From Hymenochaete sp. R1 (lineage: Eukaryota; Basidiomycota; Agaricomycetes; Hymenochaetales; Hymenochaetaceae): a stretch of 64,000 bases of DNA. The DNA is taken from NCBI GenBank assembly GCA_019400425.1, contig JAFREE010000052.1:62001-126000 (forward strand), read 5' to 3'. Below, piece after piece: positions 10,515-23,115 of the stretch. Position numbers and translations under genes: made by a program. Every line of letters starts with the position of its first letter. The stretch's first letter is position 1. A model generated the notes under the pieces. That model saw only the letters and a program-made list of their open reading frames with translations, was not told the DNA's origin and made no database searches.

Positions 10515-13105
10515 ATGGCCATCCCTCTGGCAGCCAGGTGCTCGCCAGCATGGCGTACCGTCCACACGCTCTTTTCTCCTTCCTCATCCCCGTCCCGCTT
10601 GGCTGTCTTCACTTTCACTCGAAACAGTGCAACTGCAGCTGCCCCTAAATCCAAAGGCGTTAGCGCAGAGCAGGTTGCTGAGGCTGTTGCAAAGCACCCT
10701 TTATCTGATGCTGACCACACGCGGCTACGCAAGCAGAGGAACATTGGTGTCTCTGCGCACATCGACTCTGGCAAAACAACGCTCACGGAACGGATTCTAT
10801 TTTACACTGGTCGCATTCGCGAAATCCACGAGGTTATTTAACATTAATGCTATTATCTTTCTGTATTCATATCTCACATATATGTCTGGTGCTTCAGGTC
10901 AGAGGCAAAGATGCCGTCGGCGCAAAAATGGATCATATGGAACTCGAACGCGAAAAAGGTATCACCATCCAGAGCGCGGCTACTTTTTGTGACTGGGAAG
11001 GAGCCGACCCGGTGACCGGCAAAAAGAATAACTACGCAATTAATATCATCGACACACCTGGGCACGTTGACTTTACCATTGAGGTCGAGCGTGCCCTTCG
11101 TGTTCTTGACGGCGCCATCCTGGTTTTGTGTGCGGTTGCTGGTGTACAGGTGAGTAATGGGACCTTTGTCTAATTTCGCAATTCTCGCTGAACCGGCGCA
11201 GAGTCAAACGACGACTGTAGACAGGCAGATGCGTCGCTATAACGTCCCCCGTATCTCATTCATCAACAAGATGGACAGACCCGGTGCGAACCCCTGGCGT
11301 GTCATCCAGCAGATCCGCACGAAACTTCGCATACCCGCAGCAGCGCTCCAAGTGCCCATCGGCTCGGAAGATGAGCTTCGCGGTGTTGTTGACCTCGTGC
11401 GTTGGAAGGCCATCTATAACCAAGGCGTTAAAGGCATAGATATCGTCGAGTCCTCCGACATCCCCGCCGAAGTTCTTCCTCTCGCAGAGGAGAAACGTCA
11501 GGAGCTCATCGAGACCCTGGCAGACGTGGACGACGAGATCGCCGAGCTCTTCTTGGAAGAACGGACGCCGACGACGGAACAACTCACTACTGCCATTCGC
11601 CGCGCGACCGTCGGACTGAAGTTTTCTCCTGTCTTCCTTGGCTCTGCGATCAAGAACACCGCTGTGCAACCGCTCTTGGATGGTGTCTGCGCGTATCTCC
11701 CCAACCCGGCTGAAGGAACCGTGTCTGCGCATGACACATCTCTTCCGGTTGACGCCCCGCCCGTCCCACTCGTCCCGGCCGCCGACGCTCCTCTCGTTGC
11801 ACTCGCATTCAAGCTCGAAGAGTCTCGCTTTGGCCAGCTGACGTATATGCGCGTCTATCAAGGTTCCCTCCGTAAATCCCAGACGTTGTTCCACGCACGC
11901 ACAGGCAAGAAAGTAAAGGTTCCGCGATTAGTGCGAATGCACTCTAACGAGATGGAAGACATCGAGTCGATTGGTCCAGGCGAGATATGTGCCATTTTCG
12001 GTGTAGAGTGTGCATCAGGCGATACCTTTACGGACGGTACGACCGCATACAGCATGACCTCCATGTTTGTCCCCGAACCCGTTGTGTCGCTCTCTCTGAA
12101 ACCCGTCGGGACCGAGACGCCCAACTTCTCGCGTGCACTCCAACGTTTCACGCGTGAAGACCCGACGTTCCGTGTGCATGTCGACGCGGAGAGCAAGGAA
12201 ACAATCATTAGTGGAATGGGAGAGCTTCATCTAGAAGTGTATGTGGAAAGGATGCGCAGGGAATATGGCGTGCAATGCTCGACGGGGAGACCCCAGGTGG
12301 CGTATCGTGAGACGCCGACGCAGCGCGCAGAGTTTACTTACACGCACAAGAAGCAATCCGGTGGTGCAGGCCAGTTTGCGCGCATAACAGCCTACATCGA
12401 ACCCCTCATCGATTCCGATGACCCAACTGCCGCCTCCCCCTCGAGCAAGAAGTCGGCTGAATTCGAAAACGTCGTCATGTCCGGCTCGGTTCCCGAGTCG
12501 TACATCCCCGGCGTCGAGAAGGGCTTCCACGATGCGCTCGTGAAGGGGCCCCTGGCAGGCGCGCCCGTCACAAACATCCGTTTCGTGCTGAAGGACGGGG
12601 CGGCGCACGTGGTGGACTCGAGCGAGCTGGCGTTTAGGCTAGCGGCAGCGGCGGGAGTGCGGGAGAACTATGAAAAGACGAGGCCGGTGGTTTTGGAGCC
12701 TGTTATGCGGGTGGAGGTCGTCGCGCCTGTTGAATTCCAGAGTGCGTTTCGTCTTTCTTTCGAGTTGCTTCCCCTTTTATTTCATTTCCATATTTCCTAC
12801 TCTTTCCCCCGTGTGCCTATATTAACCTAACCTTCCTTCCACACCCAACTTCCACAGGTAACGTCATTGGCGGCATCACCTCTCGTCGGGGCACTATTCT
12901 TGACTCCGAGGTCCGCGACGATGAGTTCACGGTCACTGCAGACGTTGCGCTCAACGACATGTTCGGGTATTCATCCCAGCTGCGCGGTCAAACGCAAGGG
13001 AAGGGTGAGTTTAGCATGGAGTATCGGATGCATGCTCCGGTACTGCCTCAGGCTCAGAAGGAGCTGGAGGAAGCATACAGGAAGACGAGACCGCAGAAAA
13101 AGTGA
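10515..13105 (+). CDS. MEF1: Mitochondrial elongation factor G (mtEF-G1)
   Basis: Translocase GTPase of mitochondrial protein synthesis, acting in the matrix. Exons 10515-10832, 10898-11149, 11202-12741 and 12858-13105 sum to 2358 nt, 785 aa. Residues 1-45 are rich in Arg, Ser and Ala and lack acidic residues, as expected of a mitochondrial presequence. The G domain follows: AHIDSGKTT (P-loop, 81-89), switch I around [22 protein letters not shown] (G3) and INKMDRPGA (G4). Domains II-V are complete, including [35 protein letters not shown], and a C-terminal domain with [20 protein letters not shown] and [15 protein letters not shown]. The length fits the family (yeast Mef1, about 760 aa). Every exon joins in phase. 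The upstream TTG-initiated extension was not used. Confidence 0.96.
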
Positions 13106-14671
13106 GGGCATTAAGGTGTGCCTGGGGTAGTGCTGCTGTAGGGGCGAGGGAGTACCAGTACTCGATTACGACTTATATCTTTATAGATTCTTACTTCCAT
13201 AACGACGACCGTACTCACATACACATACCTCACACTACATATTAGACATCATCGCCATGATTTCCTTTACTTTTCTTGCTTTCACTCATCATTATATCGT
13301 TTCATTTAGGAAGCTAATCATACATGTATGCGCGTTCAGACGCATTGCTCTCATTGTTCGTTTTCGTAGTGCCGATACTGCGTTCATGCTCATGAACGAA
13401 AATATCACTCACCCCACCTCACTCACCATTCATACAAATACTTACTCATCTCTAGATCCTCTCTCCAACTCGTCAGCTCTTCAACTCCGGAATTTACTAC
13501 TTATTCTTCAGACTCGTCGGCCTATTCTCGCAGGTCTCGCACGACCGTCATATTGGCAACCATATCTTCAATCCTTCATTCGTTTAATGAAAGTAAAAGA
13601 GACGAACACCGGTACGTTCGGTGTACGCACTGAATAGCATGAATCAAGGCACTGATACAAGGCGGCAAGCCGGGGTCCTTATCTCTTGTCCGTGTCTATT
13701 TTACATCACCTTGATCAACTCGTACACTCGTCGTCCTTCTCTGGCATCTTGCGACTATGGCGGCAGCTTAAACAACTATATATCCTTGGCTGGTGGTAAC
13801 TGGGTGAGTCCGTTTTCTCACGTCTTTCATCACACATTGATTGTTGCTTAATTGATTGATATGGATTTGTTTTAGGTGCAGGTTTTTCCGGAATCTAGAT
13901 AAGAGATATCGATTCGGATGAGGTGAGGTGAGGTGAGATATAATGTATTATTTAGGTTGCACACTACCATTAACAATCGTACAAGAAAAGAGCGTGGAGG
14001 GAGACTCGGCATGATACAATACATAGCAATCCAATCAGTCTTACGAGCAGTTTGAATTCAAACATCAGGGCACTCAAGCATACAGTCAGATCAGATCCGC
14101 CCTACAGATGAGCATGAACATATATCAACGCGACGGAGTCGGGCGCGGGCGTTTCGTACTTTTTCTTTGGCGTTGGCGACCACTGATAACATTCACTACC
14201 ATATAGTCCACTCATGTGTACGCTGGTCTATCAGCTCATGACCAGTGCTAATTATATAAATCTACTGTGCCATTGACTTTCCATGCCGACAGCCCCCGGA
14301 CTTGGAACTCGGACTTATTGACGCATGGTGATGGCGCGGGGACGTAAGTGAATGATGGTGCAAGTACTGGTGGTGGTAAGAATCAACTCAGTCCACTCCG
14401 GCCCCCTATCTTTTCTCAGGTTTCTCGCGATTCTCCGAGTCGTTAGGCATAATGTTACAACGATGCAACGATACGATGGTATAAATCACGGCACAAGAGC
14501 GAACGAACCCGTCAACCATTCCCTCTTCTCTTCCTCCATCTCACCACTCATCCAGCCTGCCAGTGATACTACAGTGACGATTCAGAGTCTCCACGGCCTA
14601 TTCACCGTCATCACACCTCTTACACCTCCCTATTAAACAGCCTTAAAGCTCTTTACCTAACGATCGAAACC
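13106..14671. other. 1.5-kb intergenic region, no supported gene
   Basis: This is the 3' flank of MEF1 followed by the upstream region of the first methyltransferase. Frames of up to 126 codons (for example 13257-13637) lack domain-like composition. A short GAGGT tandem sits at 13919-13937. Around 14540-14640 the sequence becomes pyrimidine-rich, typical of a basidiomycete leader. Confidence 0.5.
13919..13937 (+). repeat. Short (GAGGT)n tandem repeat
   Basis: About three and a half units of the pentamer TGAGG in a gene-free stretch. No function is suggested. Confidence 0.7.
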
Positions 14672-15970
14672 ATGGGCGCAGACGAAGTTCAAGCCGATGT
14701 CCCGAACTTCATGTCAGATTTCTATAGCGTTCCCTTAGACCCAAAGCTTTACGGCCTCGACGAAGACGAGGAAGCGAAGAATTTCTTCAAGATTTCGACA
14801 GGGATCGATAATGACGAGGAACTCAAGCGGCATATTCTTCGTGTACAGACGGAGGCATTCAACGTAAGTTCATTTGTTTACGTTTTCATTTCGTATGCAG
14901 TAATAAGTAATAACGTCTGACGCTCGGGAACTTCAATTTGAAAGGTTTACCATTATCCATGTATCAGGGTGCGTTCATTATTTTTCGAGATTTAGAAAGT
15001 ACTTAATGGCTGATGCGCCGCAATAGACATTCGATTTCACAAGGTGAGTCGTGGCTTTGAATAGTGGAAGTTATGGTTTTCGGGAGTCTAAAGTGAGAAA
15101 TGCAGATTGAGACTGGCTCGACTTCCTGCATATAATCATCTCTTGGAAGTCGGGAAGAAGGGCGGGATATTTGTCGATCTCGGATGCTGCTGTATGTCCT
15201 ACTATCGCAATTTGATGACAATGGTATTAAAGTGTAATACTTATCTTGATACAGTCGGGAACGACTGCAGAAAAGCTATCCTGGACGGATATCCGACGTC
15301 GAAGGTCCTAACCTCGGATTTGCAGAAAGGTGAGGCTTACTTTGTTCACCGGCATAAGTATTTTCAGATTGCTTAGCGACGGGCAACAGGTTTCTGGGGA
15401 TTTGGACACGAACTGTTTAGGACTACGCCTGAGACGTTTCCTGTTCCTTTCATCCAGGGTGATATCCTCGATCCCAACTTCCTCGCTGAGCCAGAACCAG
15501 CCAACTTGAAGACTGGCACCCAAACGGCAAAGACGTCTCCCGATTCTCCCGCACCGTCGCTCAATTCCATCACATCTCTGAACGATCTCCGCGGACAGGT
15601 CTCCGCTGTCCACACGGGCAACTTCTTCCACCTCTTTCCCGAAGAGACACAAGCTTCTCTCGCTCGCAAGGTTGCGGGACTCATCTCTCGCACACCCGGC
15701 TCGATCATCCTCGGTTCGCATGGAGGTCAACACGAAAAGGGTTTCTTCAGGCCCTCTACATCGTTGATCGCCAGCACGGCTCCTGGAGATTCCATGTTTT
15801 GCCATTCCCCAGAGAGCTGGAAGGAATTGTGGGAAGAGGTTTTGGGGAAGGATGGCATTAAAGTGGAGGCGCAGTTGAAGATGGAGACAGGTGGATTGAG
15901 TCTGTATGGGACGTATCCTGGGAACACGGTACAGTTCTATAGTCTGGAGTGGTCTGTTAGGTTCATATGA
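14672..15970 (+). CDS. SAM-dependent methyltransferase, copy 1 of a tail-to-tail pair
   Basis: A 324-aa protein from six exons (14672-14863, 14945-14968, 15027-15043, 15106-15191, 15255-15329, 15390-15970; 975 nt). It belongs to the basidiomycete family of class I methyltransferases related to fungal natural-product enzymes. The N-terminal cap holds PLDPKLYGLDEDEEAKNFF, then VYHYPCIRTFDF and LARLPAY. Motif I (SAM binding) is FVDLGCCFGNDCRKAI, with a following acidic residue in LTSDL. Later landmarks are FGHELFRTTPETFPVPFIQGD, SAVHTGNFFHLF, GSIILGSHGGQ, FCHSPESWKELWEEVLG and YSLEWSVRF. Exons 2 and 3 are only 24 and 17 nt. No signal peptide or membrane span, so probably cytosolic. The substrate cannot be told, and no terpene, polyketide or peptide synthase lies in the window. 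Confidence 0.85.
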
Positions 15971-16080
15971 GTTTTGAAATGTAGTGAATAATTTATTCGC
16001 CGACTTGTGCGATCCCGAACTTCATTTTTAATTAATACTATTGGAAAATGGCCATGGAGAACTACTCAACGGAAGGATAT
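15971..16080. other. Short spacer between convergent methyltransferase genes
   Basis: Only 110 bases separate the two stop codons, so the two transcripts probably overlap at their 3' ends. No terminator-like structure is evident. Confidence 0.6.
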
Positions 16081-17313
16081 TTATTTACGAATCACGGACC
16101 ATTCAAGGCTGTGATACGTCAACTCTGACTTGACCCCAAGAATGCCAAAGACGTCGCCTTCGTTCTTCAGCTTTGCTTCAACGACAATGTTGTCCTTCCC
16201 TAAAACCCCTTCCCAAAGTTCCTTCCAACTTTCAGGAGAATGACAGAACATCTTGAAGGCGTCATTCGTTCCTTCCTCGCCGACCGGTGAAATATTCCTC
16301 TTTATCGGTTGGCCACCGTGCGAACCAATGATAATCGAGCCCGGTTCCGGCAAAAGAAGCCCAGCGAGCTTGCGCGCGACTGATGCCTGCCCCTCCTCGG
16401 AGAAGAGATGGAAGAAGTTACCGGTATGGATAGCGGAGACGTGTCCACGAAGTTCATTCAAAGACGTCACTTTGTCGAGCGGAGGAGCAAGGGATGTCTG
16501 GTCCACGGTGAGATTGCTTGAACCGGGATCAGCGAGAAATTTGGCATCATGGATGTTGCCTTGGATGAAGGGTACTGGAAACGTCTCTGGTGTGGTCCTA
16601 AACAGTTCGTGACCAAAGTCCCAGAAACCTTTGGAACATCGATGAGTAATGCGATTATGGTTGGATTCCAAAGAGAAGGGAACCTTTTTCTAAATCCGAA
16701 GTCAACACCTTCGATGCTGGATACCCATCAAGGATAGCTTTTCTACAATCATTGCCAACTTTGAATAAAGTTAGTCAAACAATAATATACGATTTAAATC
16801 AAAACGCACAGCAGCAGCCCAAATCGACGAATATACCGTCCCTCTTGCCAACCTCCAAGAGTTGCTGATAAGCAGGAAGACGGGCGAGTCTCAGCCTACG
16901 CAAAGGTCAACTTGTGCCTTGAGTGAAGCATACGGCACTCATACACACTTCATGAAGTCAAAGATCTTGAAAGTCATGTTAGATTTATAAAGAATAAAGA
17001 AAGATGAGTAGATACACGTACTCTGATACACGGATACTTGTACACCTGCGAAGAGTTGACGTTAGATGAGCAGGTGAGCGCATGCAACGAATGTAAAAAT
17101 ATGCAGAATTACTTGGAAAGCATCAGCTTGGACTCGAAGTACATGGTTCTTGAGCTCCTCGTCATCGTTGATTCCTGTTGTAGTTTTAAAGAACACTTTG
17201 GCCTCGTCATCTAATTTGTAAAGACTCGGATCCAAGGGCTTGTTCAAAGCTTCCTCGATGATCTTTGGGTCAGTCTTGTCCATGCTCGTGGTCTGATAAA
17301 AAACGTTAGACAT
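16081..17313 (-). CDS. SAM-dependent methyltransferase, copy 2 of a tail-to-tail pair
   Basis: Paralogue of the previous gene in opposite orientation with the same exon plan. The first exon starts at 17313 (MSNVFYQTTSMDKTDPK; the ATG at 17283 is an alternative). It is followed by the 24-nt exon coding VYKYPCIR, a 17-nt exon coding IFDFM, then LRLARLPAYQQLLEVGK, FVDLGCCFGNDCRKAILDG (SAM motif I), LTSDL and the long last exon (FWDFGHELFRTTPETFPVPF, SAIHTGNFFHLF, GSIIIGSHGGQ, FCHSPESWKELWEGVLGKDN, YHSLEWSV). All joins keep frame and no inactivating change is visible, so it looks functional. The donor of the fifth intron (GTTCCC) is atypical. The two copies differ most at the N-terminus and in the loop before the C-terminal strand, where substrate recognition would lie. 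Confidence 0.82.
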
Positions 17314-17675
17314 GAACTTATCGCTTTTATACCTTTCTGGTGCTCAAGTGGAGTGCACTGTGTGAAAATCAATGTCTTCGAACAAAGAAGGCCGAGGAGA
17401 GCGGGGTCGTCAATTCGCAACACGAGATGTCCAGTGAGAACGGATCCGCCTATTCCGTGTATCGTCATAACCGTGCTCAGAAATCACGCTTTGGACAAGA
17501 ATCAAAGATGTTTGATCGGCCGGCTATCGATAAGAACTTTTGACGTGAATATATATGACTCAAATTAGTTCATTGAAGAGCGCTCCTTGCTTCCAACTCG
17601 GGATATATCATAGCACACCACGCTGAAAGGTGAAAGATGACGCTGAAACAACACATAAATAACAACATGTCAGAA
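17314..17675. other. Spacer between the second methyltransferase and the DUF262 gene
   Basis: It contains the promoter of the methyltransferase and the 3' flank of the next minus-strand gene. A TATA-like TATATATTC (minus strand) lies near 17551. No coding frame is supported. Confidence 0.5.
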
Positions 17676-20507
17676 CTATCGCCCACCGGCTCGTGCACCC
17701 CACCCAGCATCTCTCTCCCGGCTTCTTTCCCAGGGCGAGGAAGCTTGGCCCGGCGAGTTGTACCTGGAGTTCGGTTTCGAGAATCCTCCACTCGATCTTC
17801 GACTGTCGTTCGCGCCCCCTGCGGACGTTGGTAGAGGCGGAGACATCTGTCTCCCCCAATTATCAAATCTGGTCCCGCTGGCGGAGGAGACCGACGTATC
17901 GATATTGGCAACATTTGTACCTTGAGCACTGGGCGGCCTTGAATTGGGATTCGTAATCAGGTTGAGGCTAGACCGACGAGGATCCGTCGATTCAGGCCCT
18001 GGCAACATCGGTACGTTCATCCCATTGACACCATTCGCGCCAGCACCCATCAGTGGACCTTGACTCCCGGCTCCTGCCATCTGGTATTGGGCGAAAGCCA
18101 TATGCATCTGCTGCATCTGCACTGGAGTCAACCCGGGCACCATTTGCATCATCGACGAATTTAGCCCCGGTGCTGATCCGAACGAATCAATCATCGGGCT
18201 GCCCGGGTTGATCGTCTGCATGCCTTGAGGCTGAACCTGGCTTACGATTGCGCGAACTTGCGCATCGAGCGACGCATCCCCGGTCGAAGTGATTAAATGC
18301 GGGGGAGGGAATGCAATGCCGTTGACATTGTTGGATGACGGTGCGTTCTGGTTCAAGAGTTGATTTTGAGATGGATTAGGATTGCTATTCATCCTTTCCC
18401 GAGCCAGCTTGAGAGTTGCAAGCCGGTCGTTCCGTGGTGGGTCTGGTACAGGTGGAGCACTACTTGACTGCACTGGCACCGGTGCCGGCGCCGGCGCTGG
18501 CGGGGTCGGAGGCGCAGAAGTCGGTGGTACAGGTATTTGCGGAGATTCGGATGTCCTTTTCTTGACTTTCGTCGCCTCAGATGTAGGCTTGGATGTACTA
18601 CCGGCTTTCTTGACTTTCGCCTTGCCTTTGACCGGGGTATCCGACATCTGTCCCTCCTCAAAACTGTCATCGTCCTCCACTCTCTTTCGCTTCGTATTCC
18701 CAGAACTCTTTGATTTAGTCGTGGGTAACGTCGATGTAGCAGGCTTCGATGACGATTTGACCTCATTAAGGGCCATTTTCTCTCCTTTTATTGCTTTTGG
18801 GAGCTTTGTAGATTCTGGCCACCGGTCAAAGATGAATGACCTAAGAGTCTTCACAACTTTGGAATTTGAACGAATGTCGTTGTGCTCGGTCCTGACGTCT
18901 TTCCGCATTAATTCGATAGCTTTCGCGAGCTGATTCACTGTATAGGTCTCCATATAAGTTGAAACGAGAAGTATGATCATGGTGAACTCGATAGGACTGG
19001 TCCTCGCTGGTTTAGAGAAAAGAGTACCGTGCGATTTGTGCAACACGAGATGCTGAAAGACTGCAAAGATGTCGTTTACGCGTGCTTTGAACTCGGACGA
19101 CGGGCGTTCCTTGCCTTGCAGCCAAGATTGAAGCGTTGTCGACGACGGATAGGGTTTTTGGGGTCTGTGAAGTGTATAAATAGTACTAGCAACCATTTGG
19201 AAGTCTCGACCCCGGGAATCGGACCATTCGAGGCGCTCTCCGATTTGATTTTCTTCCATCGTGCGAAGAATATTCCGAACCAACTCGTTCCACGGCCCAG
19301 GCACAGCCTGCATGCGCTCTGGTATATGACGTGGTCACTATGATGAATGTATCAAGATAGATATGCAACACTCACCAGCGGGAGTCAATGCCACGCCGAG
19401 TTGGACCCTCTTGAGCAAACAATAAAATCAGCGCTCGAAAGATACTGTCAGTGCGCGGGTAACGCACTTGGAAAATTTCTCGTTCGTTTTCTTCAGTCAC
19501 CTCGGTGTATTCCACACAAATGATTTGCTTGCGAGCAAATTGATCTCGATATTGTGTCGGAAGCTGCTCCCCTTTGACACCTGGTAGTAACTGGTAGTAG
19601 AATTTCTTACTTGTTTGCCTGCGAATGCTTGTCATTCCCAGTTCAAAATCTAAGCTGTTGACGACTCACGGATCCTTGACTATCATTTCAGGCGTAAAAG
19701 GAATGTTGATCAAGCTTTTGAAGGCATTATGACCAATCATGAAACTTACAAGGAATCTGTGAAGTTACTTGAGTTGGCTCCTTAGCGAGATCACACAGAA
19801 AGGCTTACATGACCGTCCATGAATCTGAGCAAAACAAATCAATGACAAAAAGTCCTCCTTCACGATAAGTCACTGGTTCTTACCTCTGCATTGATGTTAT
19901 CCGTTGTTTTCCGTCAATACATGTACGGGTAACTTCACCATCGTCTGCTTCTCTACAAGCTTGAGAAAGGGTCGGTAAGCGTCTTGATAGAGTATAAATC
20001 TTGCGATGCCTTTCCAGCTTGCGAAAAGAGTTCAAGTAAAGAAACGAACCGAAAATGACGGGTGGGATATAATAATTGTTAAGGAGAGAATCGATCAGAG
20101 TGGATTGTTTGGCATCCGTCCAAACGACATCTATAGATATGCAGAGACAGGCCGACCGAGATCAGAAGTTTGTGGAGGTTGTGAAAGAGGTGTCAGTGAG
20201 AAAAGACTTGAGAATAACCCGACTCGCACCTCTTTGGTATTCTGGGCAAAGGTCACATTTTCCACTGGTAACATCATCTTCATAACAGGTGGAACGGCTC
20301 AGAATCGGTAGGGACAAGCTGAGGAAAGTAGTCGTTTTTTAACATACCATATATTGAAGCCACGGAATAAGTGGATTGCTTGGGAGCCTTGAGCACCTGC
20401 TTGAGCTTCCACTGTTTCTTTTCTTTCTTTCTTGACGACTGCGACGGCCTTTCCGAGTATTCATCATTTGAAGAGAGTTCCGTGAGGCTATCTATATCGG
20501 AGAACAT
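17676..20507 (-). CDS. DUF262 (GmrSD N-terminal / ParB-like) domain protein with disordered tail
   Basis: A multi-exon gene whose N-terminal half reads as DUF262, the ParB-like fold also found in the GmrS half of bacterial type IV restriction enzymes. The start is taken at the ATG at 20507 (MFSDIDSLTELSSN). Splicing then gives STYSVASIYDDVTSGKCDL, PEYQRDVVWTDAKQSTLIDS, NNYYIPPVIF and TRTCIDGKQRITSMQRFMDG, with the signature DGKQR, then KKFYYQLLPGVKGEQLPTQY and RKQIICVEYTEVTEENEREIF. The long last exon (17676-19313) adds a helical region (WNELVRNILRTMEE) and about 380 disordered residues: a basic KRKRVEDDD stretch, Pro/Ala repeats and Gln/Met-rich segments. No HNH (GmrD/DUF1524) module is seen. 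In bacteria the family acts in phage defence; in fungi its role is unknown. The basic stretch could direct nuclear import. The small middle exons are less certain. Confidence 0.8.
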
Positions 20508-21868
20508 TCCAAGGAGTATCTTCACTCTCTTGAAGATCGTGGGCGGCGATGAGGCAGAAGAGGAAGGAGGCGCAATTTACGCCTTGCACTCGCAGGCTTC
20601 AAACGAAGAAAGAAGCGTGATACGCGTAACGCGTGTGTGACGTGACGGAGCGCGTCACATGGGAAGGGTTTGGATCACCTTCGCCAGCAAGCCTGACCAA
20701 CAACTTGCACTTCGATCATCATGGCACGTAACGAGAAGGGTTGAAAGACCAGCTCAGTTTACTCCCGAGCTAATGGACTTAATTCCCGGGCAGCTATTTG
20801 AGCGTGAAGACTTGCATACTTGCTCCCTGCCCTCTTTTAAAAAGCGACACGATGGCCATCACAAACATAATCACTAGTCTTTGCATGAACATCGCCCACT
20901 AAACCTAACCGACGACTCGCCCCTTCTACGAGATAGCAGAAATATCTCCAGATTCTGAGCTTGAGTAAAAGTCAATGACTTGATAGATCCAAGTTGAATC
21001 GTGAACGAACTCCTGTTATTGTCGGCTCGAGACATTTTATAATTAGTGGTGAGTGGTCCAACTTAACTCATACTCATCGTTGTCAAAGCTTATGAAATTA
21101 TTAAAAGACGCGTCGATTTTCATGCTTGTTTGATATCTATGTCCCAAATGAGTGTGATACGGGTGTATGATACTAGAGGGCCTTCACAGAGACTCCGGTG
21201 CCAGTGTTGCCTTCTTTCGCGATCTTGTTGCTTCGCGATTGGCTCCTCTCCCCCGGTCCAGGTAAGGTACCTGCCAAAATTTTGCTCATCATCACGAGGT
21301 CCTATCTATGTCACACTGTGGGTGGGGGAGGGCAATATGACTTACGAAGTTCAAAGTATCTATCCGCGGTTTGTTTCGCTTGTACGTGTTCAATTGGGGC
21401 TACGCGAACTTTGCTTTGCTTTGCTCCAGTCCAACGAATGAACTTTATTCTTGATTCGAAGATGTATAACGACAGCTGGTCTCTCCCTTTCTTATGGCAA
21501 TACCACTCGCGACGCCTTGCATAGGGAAAGATACCTCAATTTTGACTCTACATCGGATTTTATATTTGGAGCAAGGCTCGCTGATTCACCTGGGTTTTTT
21601 GAAGTCTCATTAATTTGTGCATTCCGACCCAGTCTAGTGTTCGCGCTTGCTTTAACCTCTTTTGTCTTTGGTCATTATGCAAAGGACTTCCTGCATTCTC
21701 AGACAAGTCTCCCCTTAGATTGAAGTGTATGACTTTGCGGTGGGTCCAAATGGCAATAAATAACCAGACCCCTCACTCAGTAGGCCCTCTTCTTTCCTTA
21801 CCTTTTTACTCCTTCATCAATCCATCCTAGCTCTACATTCGCTACTCACACTTTTAATAAACCTCGAG
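20508..21868. other. Intergenic region upstream of the secreted-protein gene
   Basis: About 20508-20700 is the promoter of the DUF262 gene. 20700-21700 shows only short frames. At 21759-21766 the sequence GCAATAAATAACC is a TATA-like element about 105 bases before the ATG of the secreted protein, followed by a pyrimidine-rich leader. Confidence 0.5.
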
Positions 21869-22632
21869 ATGTCCAAGTTCATTAAACTCGTTGCCGCTTC
21901 CCTTATTGCCGGCCTGGCAATTTCATCTACTAACATGCCCGCGCTCGCGGCCGACGACGAGATCACCCTCGGCGGTGAGATCGACTCGAGCGCGTGGTAT
22001 GCGCTCTTCACGGATGATTTCCAATTCTTGACCGTTGACTCGGACTCTGACAAGAACTCGTTGGCCCCATTGAAGACAAAATATGCCGGAAGGTGAGCGT
22101 CCGATTATTTGAACATCTTTGCCCCTCACCCCTCCTCTTTTCCCGATGATCGACTTCCCCCTCTGCGTTCTCCACCTTCCCGTAAGTTACAACGTACTGA
22201 CCAATGATACTTTGCTCGCCTCTCCCTATCAAGTGTCAAGGATGTCAAAAACTCAGCAGACAAGTCCCAGCGCTTCATGTTCGTCAGCGGCGTCAACGGT
22301 GATATAGTCTCTCAGTTGACCTCGGATGCCTACATCGGCAAGAAGGACGGTAAATGGCGCGCGAACATCACTGACGTGGGTCCCCGTGGTAAGGCGAAGT
22401 GGATCAAAGAGAACAGGACGATCGGTATTCTGAACGACGATGACTGGGTCAGCAGCAGTGGCACAGGTAAGTAGATCGATACTGATTCTCGCTTTGTGCG
22501 TCAACCTAAATTTAATACCGTCGCTGACTGAACGCTCTGTGCTCCCCCGCATCTATGCTTACTGCTATAGTGAGTGGCGCCGTATACGGCTGGAACTATG
22601 CAAGGATCGGTGCTGCCGAAGACGACAACTGA
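21869..22632 (+). CDS. Small secreted protein, cysteine-free, unknown function
   Basis: Three exons (21869-22092, 22234-22466, 22571-22632) total 519 nt, 172 aa. Residues 1-27 are a textbook signal peptide: basic start (MSKFIK), hydrophobic core (LVAASLIAGLAI) and a probable cleavage after PALA, leaving ADDEITLGG. The mature part of about 145 residues is acidic and Gly/Asp/Ser-rich, with a SQRFMFVSGVNGDIVSQL segment and a C-terminal GAVYGWNYARIGAAEDDN. There is no cysteine, unlike most fungal effectors, and no membrane span or GPI signal. NRT gives one N-glycosylation sequon. A TATA-like box about 105 bases upstream fits a strongly regulated gene. I do not recognise the family. Confidence 0.8.
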
Positions 22633-23115
22633 TGAAGCACTACCAGCCTCGCCGTCCTCTATGCACGAGCAGCCCGTCATTCGGATTTTTGCTATATTTT
22701 CCCCATAGAACGCCCTCTACGGTTACCATATTTCCCTTGTCCTTTTCGTTTGCGATTTTTCTTTGCATCGTTCCTGTAGTACCGATGGCTCGTATTGTAT
22801 CATATTGCTTTGGAGTATTGTCTTGGCTATATTGCACATTGTCCTAGCATCTGGAATGCATTTTTAGTTGTTTTTTTCGGGCTTAAGCGACTTTGCATTT
22901 CTAGATTTAGGTGAGAGTTGCCGTGCCGGCTTGGCTTGCTTGTGTAGCAATCAAATGAGCAATCAATAGCATCAATTATTTGAGCTCGCTCTACGAAGCG
23001 CGAGATTGAAATACAGAATTTATATCCCCTCGCCCATGAGACCGGCATCCAAATAACAATACTGCTGTATTCACTGACAATCAACTACATGTATGAACGA
23101 TGATCACCCTTATGT
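22633..23115. other. 3' intergenic region, no supported gene
   Basis: Common 3' flank of two convergent genes. It is T-rich at 22690-22880 (TTTTTGCTATATTTTCCCC and similar), consistent with 3' UTR. No gene or repeat is seen. Confidence 0.5.

Noticed and set aside
15308..15805. 165-codon minus-strand frame
   Set aside because: Opposite the last exon of methyltransferase copy 1, with no family resemblance. The same shadow occurs opposite copy 2.
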